Positions 40,335-49,289 of a stretch of 50,708 nucleotides of DNA are shown piece after piece (position 1 is the first letter of the stretch; each line of letters begins with the position of its first letter). The DNA is from RUG14199 sp964629225. GTDB taxonomy: Bacteria; Bacillota; Clostridia; Oscillospirales; CAG-272. The DNA lies in assembly GCA_964629225.1 (NCBI GenBank), contig CAZVQC010000014.1:1-50708 (forward strand), in the 5' to 3' direction. The notes below the pieces were generated by a model, which ran no database searches, was not told the DNA's origin, and saw only the letters and a program-made list of their open reading frames with translations. The translations under genes and the position numbers were made by a program.

Positions 40335-41888
40335 TCAATCTGCCTCCTCTTCGTTTTCTTCCACAATGGGATCTGTCTTCGTCATAAGGAGACCTATCTC
40401 CTCTTTTACTGCAGTTCTGCCGTCCACGATACCGGTTATCTTGCCGGAATTGATGACCATTATCCGGTCACAAAGCTCAATTAGAACGTCAAGGTCCTCA
40501 CCCACAAATATTACAGCTACTCCCTTTTCTTTCTGCTCGTTAAGAAGGTTGTAGATAGTGTAGGAGGAGTTGATATCAAGTCCTCTGACGGGATATGCCG
40601 CCATAAGCACCGACGGCGCCGCCGCTATCTCACGGCCTACGAGTACCTTCTGCACGTTACCGCCGGAGAGACGTCGAACGGGGGTGCTGAGCCCCGGTGT
40701 GACCACTTCGAGGCTATCCACGATATTCTCCGCAAGCACTTTGGGTCTTCCCCTGTCAAGGAACACCGATTTCCCGCGTCTGTAACTGCGGAGCATCATG
40801 TTATCGGTGATATCCATGTTGCCCACAAGTCCCATTCCGAGACGGTCCTCGGGAACGAAGGACAGGCGAACTCCAAGGTCTCTTATCTGGAGAGGATTCT
40901 TGTCTCTGAGGTTCACGTCCTCTCCGCTCTTGGGATCGTGATATGTTATAACACCGCTGTCGATGTGCTGAAGTCCCGCTATGGCCTCAAGAAGCTCACG
41001 CTGACCGCTTCCCGCAATTCCCGCAATTCCCAAGATCTCTCCGGAATTTGCGGTGAAGGAAACGCTGTCAAGGACCTTGATACCTTCGGCATCCACACTG
41101 CTGAGTCCGGACACTTCAAGTCTCGGTGTCGGATCCTTAGGCTCGCTTCTCTCAATGTTGAGGTCTACCTTCTTGCCCACCATCATCTCGGTAAGTTCGC
41201 CCTCACTCGTCTCTGAAGTCCTGACGGTGGCAATGTGCTCACCCTTGCGAAGCACCGCGACACGGTCGGATATGGCAAGTACCTCGTGGAGCTTGTGTGT
41301 GATGATTATGATGGACTTTCCATCGTCCCTCATGCGGCGAAGCACCTTAAAGAGCTTTGCTGTTTCCTGAGGAGTGAGGACTGCGGTAGGCTCGTCCAAA
41401 ATAAGGATGTCTGCCCCTCTGTAGAGGACTTTGAGTATCTCGACGGTCTGTTTTTCCGACACCGACATCTCATGGACCTTCTTTTTGGGGTCTATGCTGA
41501 AACCGTAGCGCTCGGCAATTTCGAGCACACGGGAATTAACTTTCTTAATGTTGTATTTTTCGTGTTCCTTCACGCCGAGGACGATATTTTCGCTGGCGGA
41601 GAACACGTCCACAAGCTTGAAGTGCTGGTGGATCATTCCTATCTTGTATTTGAATGCGTCCTTGGGAGAACGGATAACTACCTCCTCCCCATCCACGAAG
41701 ATCTGTCCTTCGTCGGGGAAATAGATGCCGGCTATCATGTTCATGAGAGTCGTTTTTCCACAGCCGTTCTCGCCCAAAAGCGCAAGTATCTCCGCCTTCC
41801 TAACATCGATGCTGACGTTGTTGTTGGCAATGACCTTTGCGCCGAATCTCTTTGTAATATTTCTCAGTTCAATTGCGTTTTCCTGCAT
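40335..41888 (-). CDS. nupO: Nucleoside ABC transporter ATP-binding protein (two ABC domains)
   Basis: 517 residues with tandem ABC domains, as in sugar and nucleoside importers. The first has Walker A GENGCGKTTL and Walker B DEPTAVLTPQE. The second has a degenerate P-loop GIAGSGQREL, signature LSGGNVQKVLVGREIA and AAYPVRGLD in place of a full Walker B. The ATG at 41888 follows GGAGG with six bases between. The longer upstream frame crosses an intercistronic hairpin and is not coding. Confidence 0.93.
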   Translation of the reverse strand: MQENAIELRNITKRFGAKVIANNNVSIDVRKAEILALLGENGCGKTTLMNMIAGIYFPDEGQIFVDGEEVVIRSPKDAFKYKIGMIHQHFKLVDVFSASENIVLGVKEHEKYNIKKVNSRVLEIAERYGFSIDPKKKVHEMSVSEKQTVEILKVLYRGADILILDEPTAVLTPQETAKLFKVLRRMRDDGKSIIIITHKLHEVLAISDRVAVLRKGEHIATVRTSETSEGELTEMMVGKKVDLNIERSEPKDPTPRLEVSGLSSVDAEGIKVLDSVSFTANSGEILGIAGIAGSGQRELLEAIAGLQHIDSGVITYHDPKSGEDVNLRDKNPLQIRDLGVRLSFVPEDRLGMGLVGNMDITDNMMLRSYRRGKSVFLDRGRPKVLAENIVDSLEVVTPGLSTPVRRLSGGNVQKVLVGREIAAAPSVLMAAYPVRGLDINSSYTIYNLLNEQKEKGVAVIFVGEDLDVLIELCDRIMVINSGKITGIVDGRTAVKEEIGLLMTKTDPIVEENEEEAD

Positions 41889-41977
41889 CGGACACCTCCG
41901 GAATGCCCCATCGGACATTCTGAAAAAATCGTTGATCGGGAAAGCTCGGTGCTTACCCCTGCCTTCTTTTGTAAAAA

Positions 41978-42013
41978 CGAAAAATTTGTCCGGGGCGGGT
42001 AGCCGCCCCGGAC
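41978..42013 (-). terminator. Intercistronic hairpin between the BMP lipoprotein and ATPase genes
   Basis: Read leftward, a perfect 11-bp GC-rich stem (42003-42013 with 41988-41998) is followed by AAATTTTTCG. It may be a partial terminator or a stabilising 3' end that lets the binding protein be made in excess over the membrane parts. Confidence 0.65.
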
Positions 42014-42039
42014 GGTGGGTCATTTAATATCGTCTGTCA

Positions 42040-43302
42040 TCAACCAAAGTTGGTGTTAAGAAGTGTGATACCGTCGATCTGAACGTCGAAGTAAGGAGCG
42101 GAACGGTCAGAAGACTCTGCAAAGTACTTGATGTCGCCTGCAGCCTTGATAGCCTCGGTGTCCTTCTCGAATGCTGCGTCGGTGTCAACGTCTGCAAGGT
42201 AAGTTGCGAGCTCAGCGCCGCCGACTGTGAAGTTCTTTATGTCAAATACTTTTACTGCGCCGCTCTTAAGGTCTTCCTTGACCTTGTTGATAGCATCCTG
42301 TGTACCTGCTGCTGCAGCCTTGGTGTTGACGTCTGTAAGAACTACGGAGCCGGTCTCGATGGTGCCGCACCAGTCGGTATCGATCGCTGTGCCGTCCTGG
42401 ACAGCTGTCATGATGTACTCAAAGTAGGGAGCCCAGTTGATTCTGGAGGAAACGATGAATGTGTTGGGGCAGCTCTCTACTGTGGAGCCGTTGTAGGATA
42501 CGTTGGGAACGTTCTTCTCTTCGCAAGCGGAAGGAGCGCCCATGGAGTCTGCGTGCTGGCTGATCAGAACGCAACCGCCGTTGATGAGGGAAAGTGCTGT
42601 TGTCTTCTCAGCGGTCTCGTCATACCAAGAACCTGTGAACTGAACGTCCATGGTAACTGTGGGGCAAACGGACTTCGCGCCGAGATAGAAAGATGTGTAA
42701 CCGGAGATAACTTCCGCATATGTGAATGCGCCGACGTAACCCATGTGAGCGTTGTCAGCAGTGATAGTGCCTGCCTCGATCATCTCGTTGAGCTTCATTC
42801 CTGCAGCAACACCTGCGAGGAAACGGCCTTCATAGATAGAAGCGAATGCGTTGTGGAAGTTGGAAAGGTTTTCAGTGTGAGCCTTTGTACCTGTTGCATG
42901 GCAGAACTGAACGTCTGTGAATTCTTTTGCAGCCTTGATCATGAAGTCCTCATGGCCGAAGGAGTCAGCAAAGATGATGTTGCATCCCTCGTCTACGAGG
43001 TCTGCTGCTGCTTCATAGCACTCATTGGATTCGGGGATGTTTCTCTTGATGATGATCTGATCATCGCTGAGGCCGAGAGCTGCCTGAGCCTCTTTTACGC
43101 CGTTGATGAAGTTGTTGTCGTAAGTGGAAGCTTCATCGTGGAGGCAGATAACACCGAACTTGACTTCTGTCTTCTTTGTTTCGTTGTTAACTTCGCCCTG
43201 GTTGTCTGTGTCCTCACCTGCGGGATCGGTATTCTGTCCGCACGCTGCGAAAGCGAATACCATCATTGCTGCTACGAGCATCACTGCTAAAAACTTTTTC
43301 AT
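42040..43302 (-). CDS. nupN: BMP-family nucleoside-binding lipoprotein
   Basis: 420 residues. The signal peptide ends in the lipobox FAAC with Cys21, then an acidic, Asn/Thr-rich linker. The BMP (PnrA-like) fold follows with FGVICLHDEASTYDNNF, IIFADSFGHEDFM and an AGVAAGMKLNEM segment. It captures nucleosides outside the membrane for NupOPQ. The guanine riboswitch upstream supports guanosine or related purine nucleosides. It is the first gene of the operon. Confidence 0.92.
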   Translation of the reverse strand: MKKFLAVMLVAAMMVFAFAACGQNTDPAGEDTDNQGEVNNETKKTEVKFGVICLHDEASTYDNNFINGVKEAQAALGLSDDQIIIKRNIPESNECYEAAADLVDEGCNIIFADSFGHEDFMIKAAKEFTDVQFCHATGTKAHTENLSNFHNAFASIYEGRFLAGVAAGMKLNEMIEAGTITADNAHMGYVGAFTYAEVISGYTSFYLGAKSVCPTVTMDVQFTGSWYDETAEKTTALSLINGGCVLISQHADSMGAPSACEEKNVPNVSYNGSTVESCPNTFIVSSRINWAPYFEYIMTAVQDGTAIDTDWCGTIETGSVVLTDVNTKAAAAGTQDAINKVKEDLKSGAVKVFDIKNFTVGGAELATYLADVDTDAAFEKDTEAIKAAGDIKYFAESSDRSAPYFDVQIDGITLLNTNFG

Positions 43303-43520
43303 GTTTTCCTCCGAAAAAATATGATATTTATTACCGCCTTACGGCTAAGTAAACTAAAACAAAATGCCGCACTGCTCCAATGAGCGTCAGTGCGACACGA
43401 GAATAGGCACTTTGATCCCGCCAAAAGCAACACAGAAACCGCCTGCGTGGATATGAGATATTACAGTACAAAGAATGTTTGCGTTCTCCGTCATGTCAGC
43501 GCCCTTTCCCGATACATAAC

Positions 43521-43547
43521 AAAAAAGGTGAGACTTGAAGTCTCACC
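43521..43547 (-). terminator. Riboswitch-controlled terminator
   Basis: Read leftward, GGTGAGACTT pairs with AAGTCTCACC (43527-43547), followed by six T. It lies between the riboswitch and nupN, the usual expression platform for an OFF switch. A second hairpin CCGCTGAC/GTCAGCGG (43567-43586) lies between it and the aptamer. Confidence 0.85.
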
Positions 43548-43602
43548 GACGACAACAAATCGAACTCCGCTGACTTCCGTCAGCGGTCCCCGTTTGCCTC
43601 GC

Positions 43603-43671
43603 CGTCGATAGTCCGGTCATTTACGGTGCCGGGTAGAAACTTCAAAACCAATTATTTGCGATATATCGACG
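43603..43671 (-). promoter_or_regulatory. Purine riboswitch, guanine class
   Basis: Read leftward the aptamer has P1 CGTCGATA/TATCGACG (43664-43671 with 43603-43610), the J2/3 core AGTTTCTACC, a P3 arm CCGG/CCGG with the loop sequence CACCGTAAATGA almost identical to B. subtilis xpt, and the end GGACTAT. The specificity base before TAT is C, which marks guanine/hypoxanthine binding rather than adenine. The P2 stem is short and A/T rich. Confidence 0.93.
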
Positions 43672-43729
43672 TATTTAACATATTCACTTGGAAGGAGCAA
43701 AGACTGTGCCCTCGCCTCCATCCGGATAT

Positions 43730-43758
43730 ATCTTACATTATCCCGGCGGATTTGTCAA
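43730..43758 (-). promoter_or_regulatory. Promoter of the riboswitch-nupNOPQ transcript
   Basis: Read leftward, -35 TTGACA (43753-43758), 17-base spacer, -10 TAAGAT (43730-43735), about 58 bases upstream of the aptamer. Confidence 0.7.
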
Positions 43759-43759
43759 G

Positions 43760-44170
43760 TGATAAAATCGGTCAATAATTGACAAATTCCAATCTCCGTT
43801 TTGTGCAATTTGCGCCACTAACCGGTTTTTCTGCCAAAGTTGTCCCTCCGATATCCCGCGCCCCCTGTGTTTTGCCCTCCCACTCTCCATGTGCCGAATG
43901 TTTCCGACCTTTCACCGCCGTTTTCAAGAATACCGCACCGTCTTCAGATGCCGCCTTCACCATACCCCGATCCCTCGCCGCACTCCACGCTCGCATCACT
44001 TTCCACTCTCTCCTGACTAGTAATGTAGAAACTTCGCCCTTTTCGTTAAAATCATCAGTTGCAGCTGCTAAAGATAGAAAGGCCACCTATTATGTTTTGC
44101 CGGTTGTAACCAATAAAAACCGGTTCAAGTCGTTATCCTTACATTCTAAAGGAACTTTTAGCCGATAACT
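43760..44170. other. About 410 bases without a supported gene
   Basis: Divergent intergenic region. Two overlapping opposite-strand reading frames of about 100 and 130 codons cross it, but neither has a convincing ribosome binding site, family motif or operon partner. The GC-rich middle next to AT-rich ends could be remains of a decayed gene. Confidence 0.4.
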
Positions 44171-44171
44171 A

Positions 44172-44200
44172 TTGCTTTTTGTCACCAAGCGTGATAAAAT
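44172..44200 (+). promoter_or_regulatory. Promoter of the zinc-ribbon protein gene
   Basis: -35 TTGCTT (44172-44177), 17-base spacer, -10 TAAAAT (44195-44200), 34 bases before the ATG. Confidence 0.6.
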
Positions 44201-44234
44201 CAAATTACAATATTAAATTATAAGGAGAGTTACC

Positions 44235-44930
44235 ATGAATTGTCCGAATTGCAACAATATCATCCCCGACGACAGCATCTTCTGCCCCGAATGCGGACTT
44301 CAGCAAAGAGATATCACCCCACCCCCAAAGGCTCCCGATTATGACAGATCCGCATCCGAGCCGGAAGCACCCGCTTTTAATGAGACTGCGCAGATATCCG
44401 AAGAGGCGGAGCTCGGCGCCATCCCGAAAGAAGTTCCCACTTTCGATGCACCCGCTGCAGCATCCTATCCGACATCTCCCTCCGAGGCGGTTTTTACGGC
44501 AACAGCCACACCGGCGCCTGAAAAAACGGCTGAAAGAGCATCCTTCACCCCAAGCGGAGCATCCGTCAATGTTCCTGCATTCAACCCCTATGCGGCACCT
44601 GTTCCGACGGCAAAAAAAGAAGCCGATTCCTCAAAAGACGGTTTTGCCGTCTCATCCCTTGTGATCGGCATCATTTCCCTCATTCCATTCGGAGGCAGCA
44701 TTGCGTTTGCGATCGCATCCCTTGTTTTCGGTATCATCGGAACCAAGTCCACCAAAAAAGGCGTGTCTATCGCCGGCATCGTGCTCAGTGCTATCGCAAT
44801 ACTGTTCACGATCCTCATGGCCGTCCTTTTCGTGTTCGTTCTGATCAGCGCCATCACCGAAACGCACGGCGCTTTCGATGAGTTCGTGAGAGAATTCGAA
44901 AACAGCATCGAGTACGAGTACTATTATTGA
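44235..44930 (+). CDS. Zinc-ribbon membrane protein with DUF4190-like domain
   Basis: 231 residues. The N-terminal zinc ribbon has CPNC and CPEC (residues 3-20). A long Pro/Ala/Glu-rich linker (about 25-130) follows. The C-terminal domain has two hydrophobic segments separated by GTKSTKKGVSIAGI, the pattern of the DUF4190 family. A final acidic tail ends in EYEYYY. The function is unknown; the cytoplasmic zinc ribbon plus membrane hairpin suggests a sensor or scaffold, which is inference. ATG after AAGGAGAG. It has its own promoter and terminator. Confidence 0.85.
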   Translation: MNCPNCNNIIPDDSIFCPECGLQQRDITPPPKAPDYDRSASEPEAPAFNETAQISEEAELGAIPKEVPTFDAPAAASYPTSPSEAVFTATATPAPEKTAERASFTPSGASVNVPAFNPYAAPVPTAKKEADSSKDGFAVSSLVIGIISLIPFGGSIAFAIASLVFGIIGTKSTKKGVSIAGIVLSAIAILFTILMAVLFVFVLISAITETHGAFDEFVREFENSIEYEYYY

Positions 44931-44949
44931 TAAAAAGTACCGCGTGCGG

Positions 44950-44986
44950 CGGGCTTTGACCTATCACGGTCAAAGCCCGTTTTTTT
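44950..44986 (+). terminator. Terminator of the zinc-ribbon gene
   Basis: A 12-bp stem (44950-44961 with 44968-44979), 6-base loop and seven T. Confidence 0.85.
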
Positions 44987-44998
44987 GCATCATGACAA

Positions 44999-45036
44999 AG
45001 CATCCCTGCGGTGTCACGGGATACCGCAGGGATGCT
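44999..45036 (-). terminator. Hairpin after the converging leftward gene
   Basis: A perfect 14-bp stem (44999-45012 with 45023-45036) with a 10-base loop. Read leftward it is followed by only TTTGTC, so it is a weak terminator or a processing hairpin. Confidence 0.55.
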
Positions 45037-45059
45037 CGAAATAAAAACAAATTCGCTTT

Positions 45060-45800
45060 TTACTCGGCGCTGAAACCCATTACATCCTCAAAGAAGGCTT
45101 TGTTCTTCTCAAATACCTTTTGCGCCGACTTTTTTGTAGTTCCGATGGTAGAAGGGCCTCTTAAGCAGACTACCGTCTCTGCGGGAATGTAGCGTATCGC
45201 CTCAAAATGCCGATACAGATCCGTCTTGCCCAGCTCCACTCCGTAGTCATCGATCGCTCCCTTCGGCTTGTAGCCGAGAGCACTCTCAAGGGTCACAAGG
45301 CCGCCATAGTCTCTCACTCTTTCAAACAGTTCTTTGTCGAGGAACATAACTCCCGCCTCTCCGACAGCCACCATATCGCTGAAGGCGTCCGAGGACACCT
45401 CGTAAAGATAGACACTATTTTTGCCGTCCCCGTCAAAGTCGGTAGTCAAGACATCGGAAAGGACCTTTTCAAAATCGTACTTGGGCGCTCCGTAGACGGA
45501 AGTGGGACCGGAATACATTGCCCAAACATCATAGTTCTCCCGCGTTGCCACCTGATAGACACCGACCGCAATGCAGACTGTTACGAACAGAGCAATGAAG
45601 GTCTTCCACTTGTGATGGAACCAGAAATCCGACACCCTCGCCTTAAAGGATCTGTCAAGAGGGGCCTCCTCCGTCGGCTCATCCTCCTTCAACGCCTCCA
45701 CAAATTTTGCACTGTTGGATTTTTCACCGTCGTAATCCCGCACGGCACTCATGTCTTGGGACACTCTTTCATCGTCTCTTATCTCTTCTCTTTTTTTCAT
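45060..45800 (-). CDS. Unknown single-pass membrane protein
   Basis: 246 residues. A charged N-terminal cytoplasmic region (1-60) is followed by one membrane segment (about 69-88, FIALFVTVCIAVGVY) and an extracellular domain of about 155 residues. The outer part contains YSGPTSVYGAPKYDFEKVL, a DFDGDGKNS stretch like a calcium-binding loop, and a repeated pattern of aromatic residues. I do not recognise a family. The ATG at 45800 follows GGAGG; a TTG five codons earlier overlaps that site and is rejected. Monocistronic, with its own promoter. Confidence 0.75.
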   Translation of the reverse strand: MKKREEIRDDERVSQDMSAVRDYDGEKSNSAKFVEALKEDEPTEEAPLDRSFKARVSDFWFHHKWKTFIALFVTVCIAVGVYQVATRENYDVWAMYSGPTSVYGAPKYDFEKVLSDVLTTDFDGDGKNSVYLYEVSSDAFSDMVAVGEAGVMFLDKELFERVRDYGGLVTLESALGYKPKGAIDDYGVELGKTDLYRHFEAIRYIPAETVVCLRGPSTIGTTKKSAQKVFEKNKAFFEDVMGFSAE

Positions 45801-45858
45801 TCCGCTCGCCTCCAAAGATGCTTGCTTTTTTACCGGTTCATACCGTTCTTCTTATACT

Positions 45859-45887
45859 ATCATACAACACTTCCGCCGTTTTTGCAA
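45859..45887 (-). promoter_or_regulatory. Promoter of the unknown membrane protein gene
   Basis: Read leftward, -35 TTGCAA (45882-45887), 17-base spacer, -10 TATGAT (45859-45864). The rightward feoAB promoter must lie between 45888 and 46000, but I see no clear consensus and no obvious Fur box. Confidence 0.65.
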
Positions 45888-46000
45888 GTTTTTTTCCCGC
45901 CTTCGGACTGTTAACGGTATCCTCCGTCCTTCATAAACTGACAAAAGAACCGCATCGGGCGCATGGCACGCCGTCGGTAAGATGAAAGGAAGAAAAAACG

Positions 46001-46249
46001 ATGATGGAAAAGAAAGACCGCCTGTCCCAAATGGCGCCGGGAGAAAGGGGAAAAGTATCGGGGCTGTTTGCCGAGGGAACGTTTCGGCGGAGACTTCAGG
46101 ATGCGGGATTTTGCCCCGGAGAGGAGGTAGTCTGCCTCATGAAAAGTCCCCTTGGAGACCCCACAGCGTTTTCGGTCAGAGAGTGCGTTATCGCTTTGAG
46201 AAATCAAGATGCCGCCCTCGTGGCCGTAGAGGCGGAATATCCGCGATGA
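46001..46249 (+). CDS. feoA: Ferrous iron transport protein FeoA
   Basis: 82 residues with the SH3-like FeoA fold. It starts with LSQMAPGERGKVSGL and has RRRLQDAGFCPGEEVVCLMKSPLGDP and a final SVRECVIALRNQDAALVAV, all family hallmarks. It is a small cytoplasmic partner of FeoB. ATG after AAGGAAG. Its stop overlaps the feoB start (ATGA). Confidence 0.93.
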   Translation: MMEKKDRLSQMAPGERGKVSGLFAEGTFRRRLQDAGFCPGEEVVCLMKSPLGDPTAFSVRECVIALRNQDAALVAVEAEYPR

Positions 46250-48222
46250 ACAATTATGCGACCATTACCCTTGCAGGGGTGCCGAACGTGGGAAAAAGCA
46301 CCCTTTTTAACGCTCTGACAGGGCTTCGGCGCCACACCGGTAACTGGACGGGAAAGACAGTGGACTGTGCCGTGGGATATTTCGACCGAGGAGGAAGGCA
46401 TTTCTCAGTTTCGGACATACCGGGAGCCTACTCCCTGTTTACCCACTCCCCGGAGGAAGACGAGGCAAAGCGCTACATTATGAAAGAAAACAGCGACGTT
46501 ACCGTAGTGATCTGTGACGCCTCAAGCATCGAGAGATGCCTCGTTCCTTTTTTTCAGATCGGGGAGGCCACAGACCGCATTGCAGTCTTTGTCAATCTAT
46601 GTGACGAGGCGAAAAAAAACGGTATCGCGGTGGATCTTCAGATACTGGAGAGCCGCCTCGGTGTGCCGGTGGTGGGCGGAAGTGCCAGACGGGGGACGGG
46701 CATCGACAAACTAATCTCCGTATGCACCGATATTGCCGACGGAAAAATCTCACCGTCTCCCGTCAAAGCGGATTACGGAGACATGGAAGAAAAAATATCG
46801 CACTTTACGGAGGCGGGGCTGTCTCGATGGGAGGCAGTAAGGAGCATCTACGACAGCCCGGAAAACTTCGGATATCCGGATGCACAAGCACTGAGGGACC
46901 GAGTGGCGGAGAGTACCGCCGCTGCCTGCAAAGCGGCGGCAAGCGGCACCGTGACCCGAGAAAAAACGGGCTGCCCTTCGCGAAGCGAAAAAATAGATCG
47001 GATACTGACGGGACGCCTCACCGCTTTTCCCATCATGGCTCTTCTGCTCCTCGGGATATTCTTTCTGACCGTAAAGGGGGCAAACTACCCGTCGGAAGGT
47101 CTTTGGGCGGCATTCTCCTTCGTTTTGAGACACCTGAAAAGCACCCTTGAAGCTGTTCACCTGCCGCCCTCTCCCATATCTTTTCTCTGTGACGGAGTCG
47201 TCGGTACCACCGGATGGATTGTGTCTGTAATGCTGCCGCCTATGGCTATCTTTTTCCCTCTTTTCACCGTTGCCGAGGATCTGGGATACCTGCCGAGGGT
47301 AGCATTCGATCTGGACAGGTGCTTCAAGGGATGCGGAGGTTGCGGCAAGCAAGCCCTCTGTATGTGCATGGGACTTGGGTGCAATGCGGTCGGGGTATCC
47401 GGGTGTCGGATAATCGACTCAAAAAGAGAGAGACTCGTTGCCACGGTGACCAACTCCTTCATCCCCTGCAACGGAAGATTTCCCACGGTACTGACCATCT
47501 GCACCCTGTTTTTTACCGGATCCGGCAGATCGTCCGGGCTCGTTTCCGCCACAGTGCTGACTCTTGCGGTCATGTTGTCGGTCACGGTGACCCTTTTGGC
47601 ATCCCTCGTTCTCTCAAAGACAGTTTTGAAGGGTCGACCTTCCTTTTTCACTCTGGAACTGCCACCCTACAGAACTCCGAATATCATAGAGACCGTAAAA
47701 CGCTCAGTTTTGGACAGGACTCTTTTCGTTTTGGCAAGAGCCGTATCCGTCGCCGCTCCCGCAGGTGCCGTGATCTGGCTCCTTTCCCACCTTTGCATCG
47801 GAGACACCGTGATACTGTCGGCAGTCACCGATCTTTTCGATCCGATAGGCCGCATAATGGGGCTTGACGGGGTGATACTAACGGCGTTCCTCCTGTCACT
47901 GCCGGCGAATGAAATAACCCTGCCCATCATGATAATGGCCTACACCGCATCGGGCACCCTAAGCGAACAAAGTGACGTGCTTTTTATCGGCGAGGTACTG
48001 CGACAAAACGGATGGAGCACCGTGACCGCCGTCTGTACTTTGATCTTTACCCTGTTCCATTGGCCCTGCTCCACCACCCTCCTCACAATAAAAAAGGAAA
48101 CCGACAGCATCCCCGTCACCGTTTTTTCAGCCCTTTTGCCCACGGCGATCGGGGCGGGGCTATGCACCGCCGTTGCCGCAATATCGAAACTCGCCTCCCA
48201 AGTCCTTCACCAAATATTTTAA
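46246..48222 (+). CDS. feoB: Ferrous iron transporter FeoB
   Basis: 658 residues. The N-terminal G domain has GVPNVGKSTL (G1), the G2 Thr in GNWTGKT, DIPGAYSL (G3) and NLCDEAKK (G4). The membrane part (from about 265) has two Gate regions. It includes GCGGCGKQALCMCMGLGCNAVGV and FIPCNGRFPTVL with the metal-path Cys. FeoB imports Fe2+. The start ATG overlaps the feoA stop; a longer in-frame extension upstream is not coding. Iron supply suits the many iron-sulfur proteins in this window. Confidence 0.95.
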   Translation: MNNYATITLAGVPNVGKSTLFNALTGLRRHTGNWTGKTVDCAVGYFDRGGRHFSVSDIPGAYSLFTHSPEEDEAKRYIMKENSDVTVVICDASSIERCLVPFFQIGEATDRIAVFVNLCDEAKKNGIAVDLQILESRLGVPVVGGSARRGTGIDKLISVCTDIADGKISPSPVKADYGDMEEKISHFTEAGLSRWEAVRSIYDSPENFGYPDAQALRDRVAESTAAACKAAASGTVTREKTGCPSRSEKIDRILTGRLTAFPIMALLLLGIFFLTVKGANYPSEGLWAAFSFVLRHLKSTLEAVHLPPSPISFLCDGVVGTTGWIVSVMLPPMAIFFPLFTVAEDLGYLPRVAFDLDRCFKGCGGCGKQALCMCMGLGCNAVGVSGCRIIDSKRERLVATVTNSFIPCNGRFPTVLTICTLFFTGSGRSSGLVSATVLTLAVMLSVTVTLLASLVLSKTVLKGRPSFFTLELPPYRTPNIIETVKRSVLDRTLFVLARAVSVAAPAGAVIWLLSHLCIGDTVILSAVTDLFDPIGRIMGLDGVILTAFLLSLPANEITLPIMIMAYTASGTLSEQSDVLFIGEVLRQNGWSTVTAVCTLIFTLFHWPCSTTLLTIKKETDSIPVTVFSALLPTAIGAGLCTAVAAISKLASQVLHQIF

Positions 48223-48230
48223 AAGAGCAC

Positions 48231-48259
48231 TTTACAAAATCATTGCAATGTAGTATCAT
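48231..48259 (+). promoter_or_regulatory. Promoter of lplA operon
   Basis: -35 TTTACA (48231-48236), 17-base spacer, -10 TATCAT (48254-48259), directly after the feoB stop and 18 bases before lplA. No feoB terminator is visible, so read-through is possible. Confidence 0.6.
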
Positions 48260-48277
48260 ATTATTGGGGGTGATGAT

Positions 48278-49279
48278 ATGATAACGGTATTTAACGCCGT
48301 CACAGATCCGTATTTCAATCTGGCATCGGAAGAATACCTTCTCGAAAATGCCGATGATGACGTTTTCATGCTGTGGCGAAATGCTCCGTCCGTGATAATA
48401 GGAAAGAATCAAAACGCTTGGGCGGAGATCAACGTGGACTTCACCGAAAAGAACAAGATTTGCGTTGCCCGCAGACTGACAGGGGGAGGAGCGGTCTTTC
48501 ACGATCTCGGAAACGTCAATTTCTCCTTTGTCACAGAGGCAAAGGAAGATACTCGCCTCAATTTTGCGGCATTTACCGAGCCGATCATAAAAGCCCTTGA
48601 AAAAATGGGGCTTAAAGCATCTCTTGACGGCAGAAACGACATCGTGGCGGACGGCTATAAGATCTCGGGCAACGCCCAATGTGTCTTCCGACGCAAAAAC
48701 GGAGACACCATGCTCCTCCACCACGGCACTCTGCTCTTCGGAGCAGATATGTCAACGCTTGCCGGAGCGCTCAACGTGTCCGAGGATAAGATCCGCTCAA
48801 AAGGGATAAAAAGTGTCAAGAGCCGGGTCGCCAACATCAAAGACATCCCCGGTTATTCGGGTCCCGACAACGTGGAGGATTTCATAAGCCTCTTGTTTTC
48901 CTACCTGTCGGACACTCCACCGGTGGAATTCTCCGAGACGGAGACGGCAAAGATCAAAAAACTGAGAGATGAAAAATTTTCCCGCTGGGAATGGGTATTC
49001 GGAGCCTCTCCCGATCATGAAGTGTCGAGGGAAAAGCGTTTTTCCTACGGTAGCATCAAGATAATGTTCAAAACGAAAAATGCCGCCATCGACAGCATCT
49101 CCGTCAGCGGAGACTTTTTCGGGACGGAGGACGTCTCCGTCCTCGAAGAAAAGCTCCTCGGATGCAATTTCAAAAAAGAGGACGTGCTGTCCGTGCTCAC
49201 GGAAGATCCGGAACTTTGCGGACGGGTCGTAATGGGATCCTGCGCCGAGGACATCCTAAGCGTAATATTCGAGCAGTGA
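48278..49279 (+). CDS. lplA: Lipoate-protein ligase A
   Basis: 333 residues with the biotin/lipoate ligase fold and C-terminal accessory domain. Motifs are RRLTGGGAVFHDLGN, the catalytic Lys in GYKISGNAQC, and HHGTLLFGADM. It activates lipoate with ATP and attaches it to lipoyl domains such as GcvH or dehydrogenase E2. No lipoylated protein gene is nearby. ATG after GGGGGTG. Confidence 0.93.
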   Translation: MITVFNAVTDPYFNLASEEYLLENADDDVFMLWRNAPSVIIGKNQNAWAEINVDFTEKNKICVARRLTGGGAVFHDLGNVNFSFVTEAKEDTRLNFAAFTEPIIKALEKMGLKASLDGRNDIVADGYKISGNAQCVFRRKNGDTMLLHHGTLLFGADMSTLAGALNVSEDKIRSKGIKSVKSRVANIKDIPGYSGPDNVEDFISLLFSYLSDTPPVEFSETETAKIKKLRDEKFSRWEWVFGASPDHEVSREKRFSYGSIKIMFKTKNAAIDSISVSGDFFGTEDVSVLEEKLLGCNFKKEDVLSVLTEDPELCGRVVMGSCAEDILSVIFEQ

Positions 49280-49289
49280 GGACAAAACG

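Noticed and set aside
43772..44168. Two overlapping frames of about 104 (leftward) and 129 (rightward) codons
   Set aside because: They occupy the same bases in opposite directions, start poorly and show no family pattern. Kept only as a possible gene remnant.
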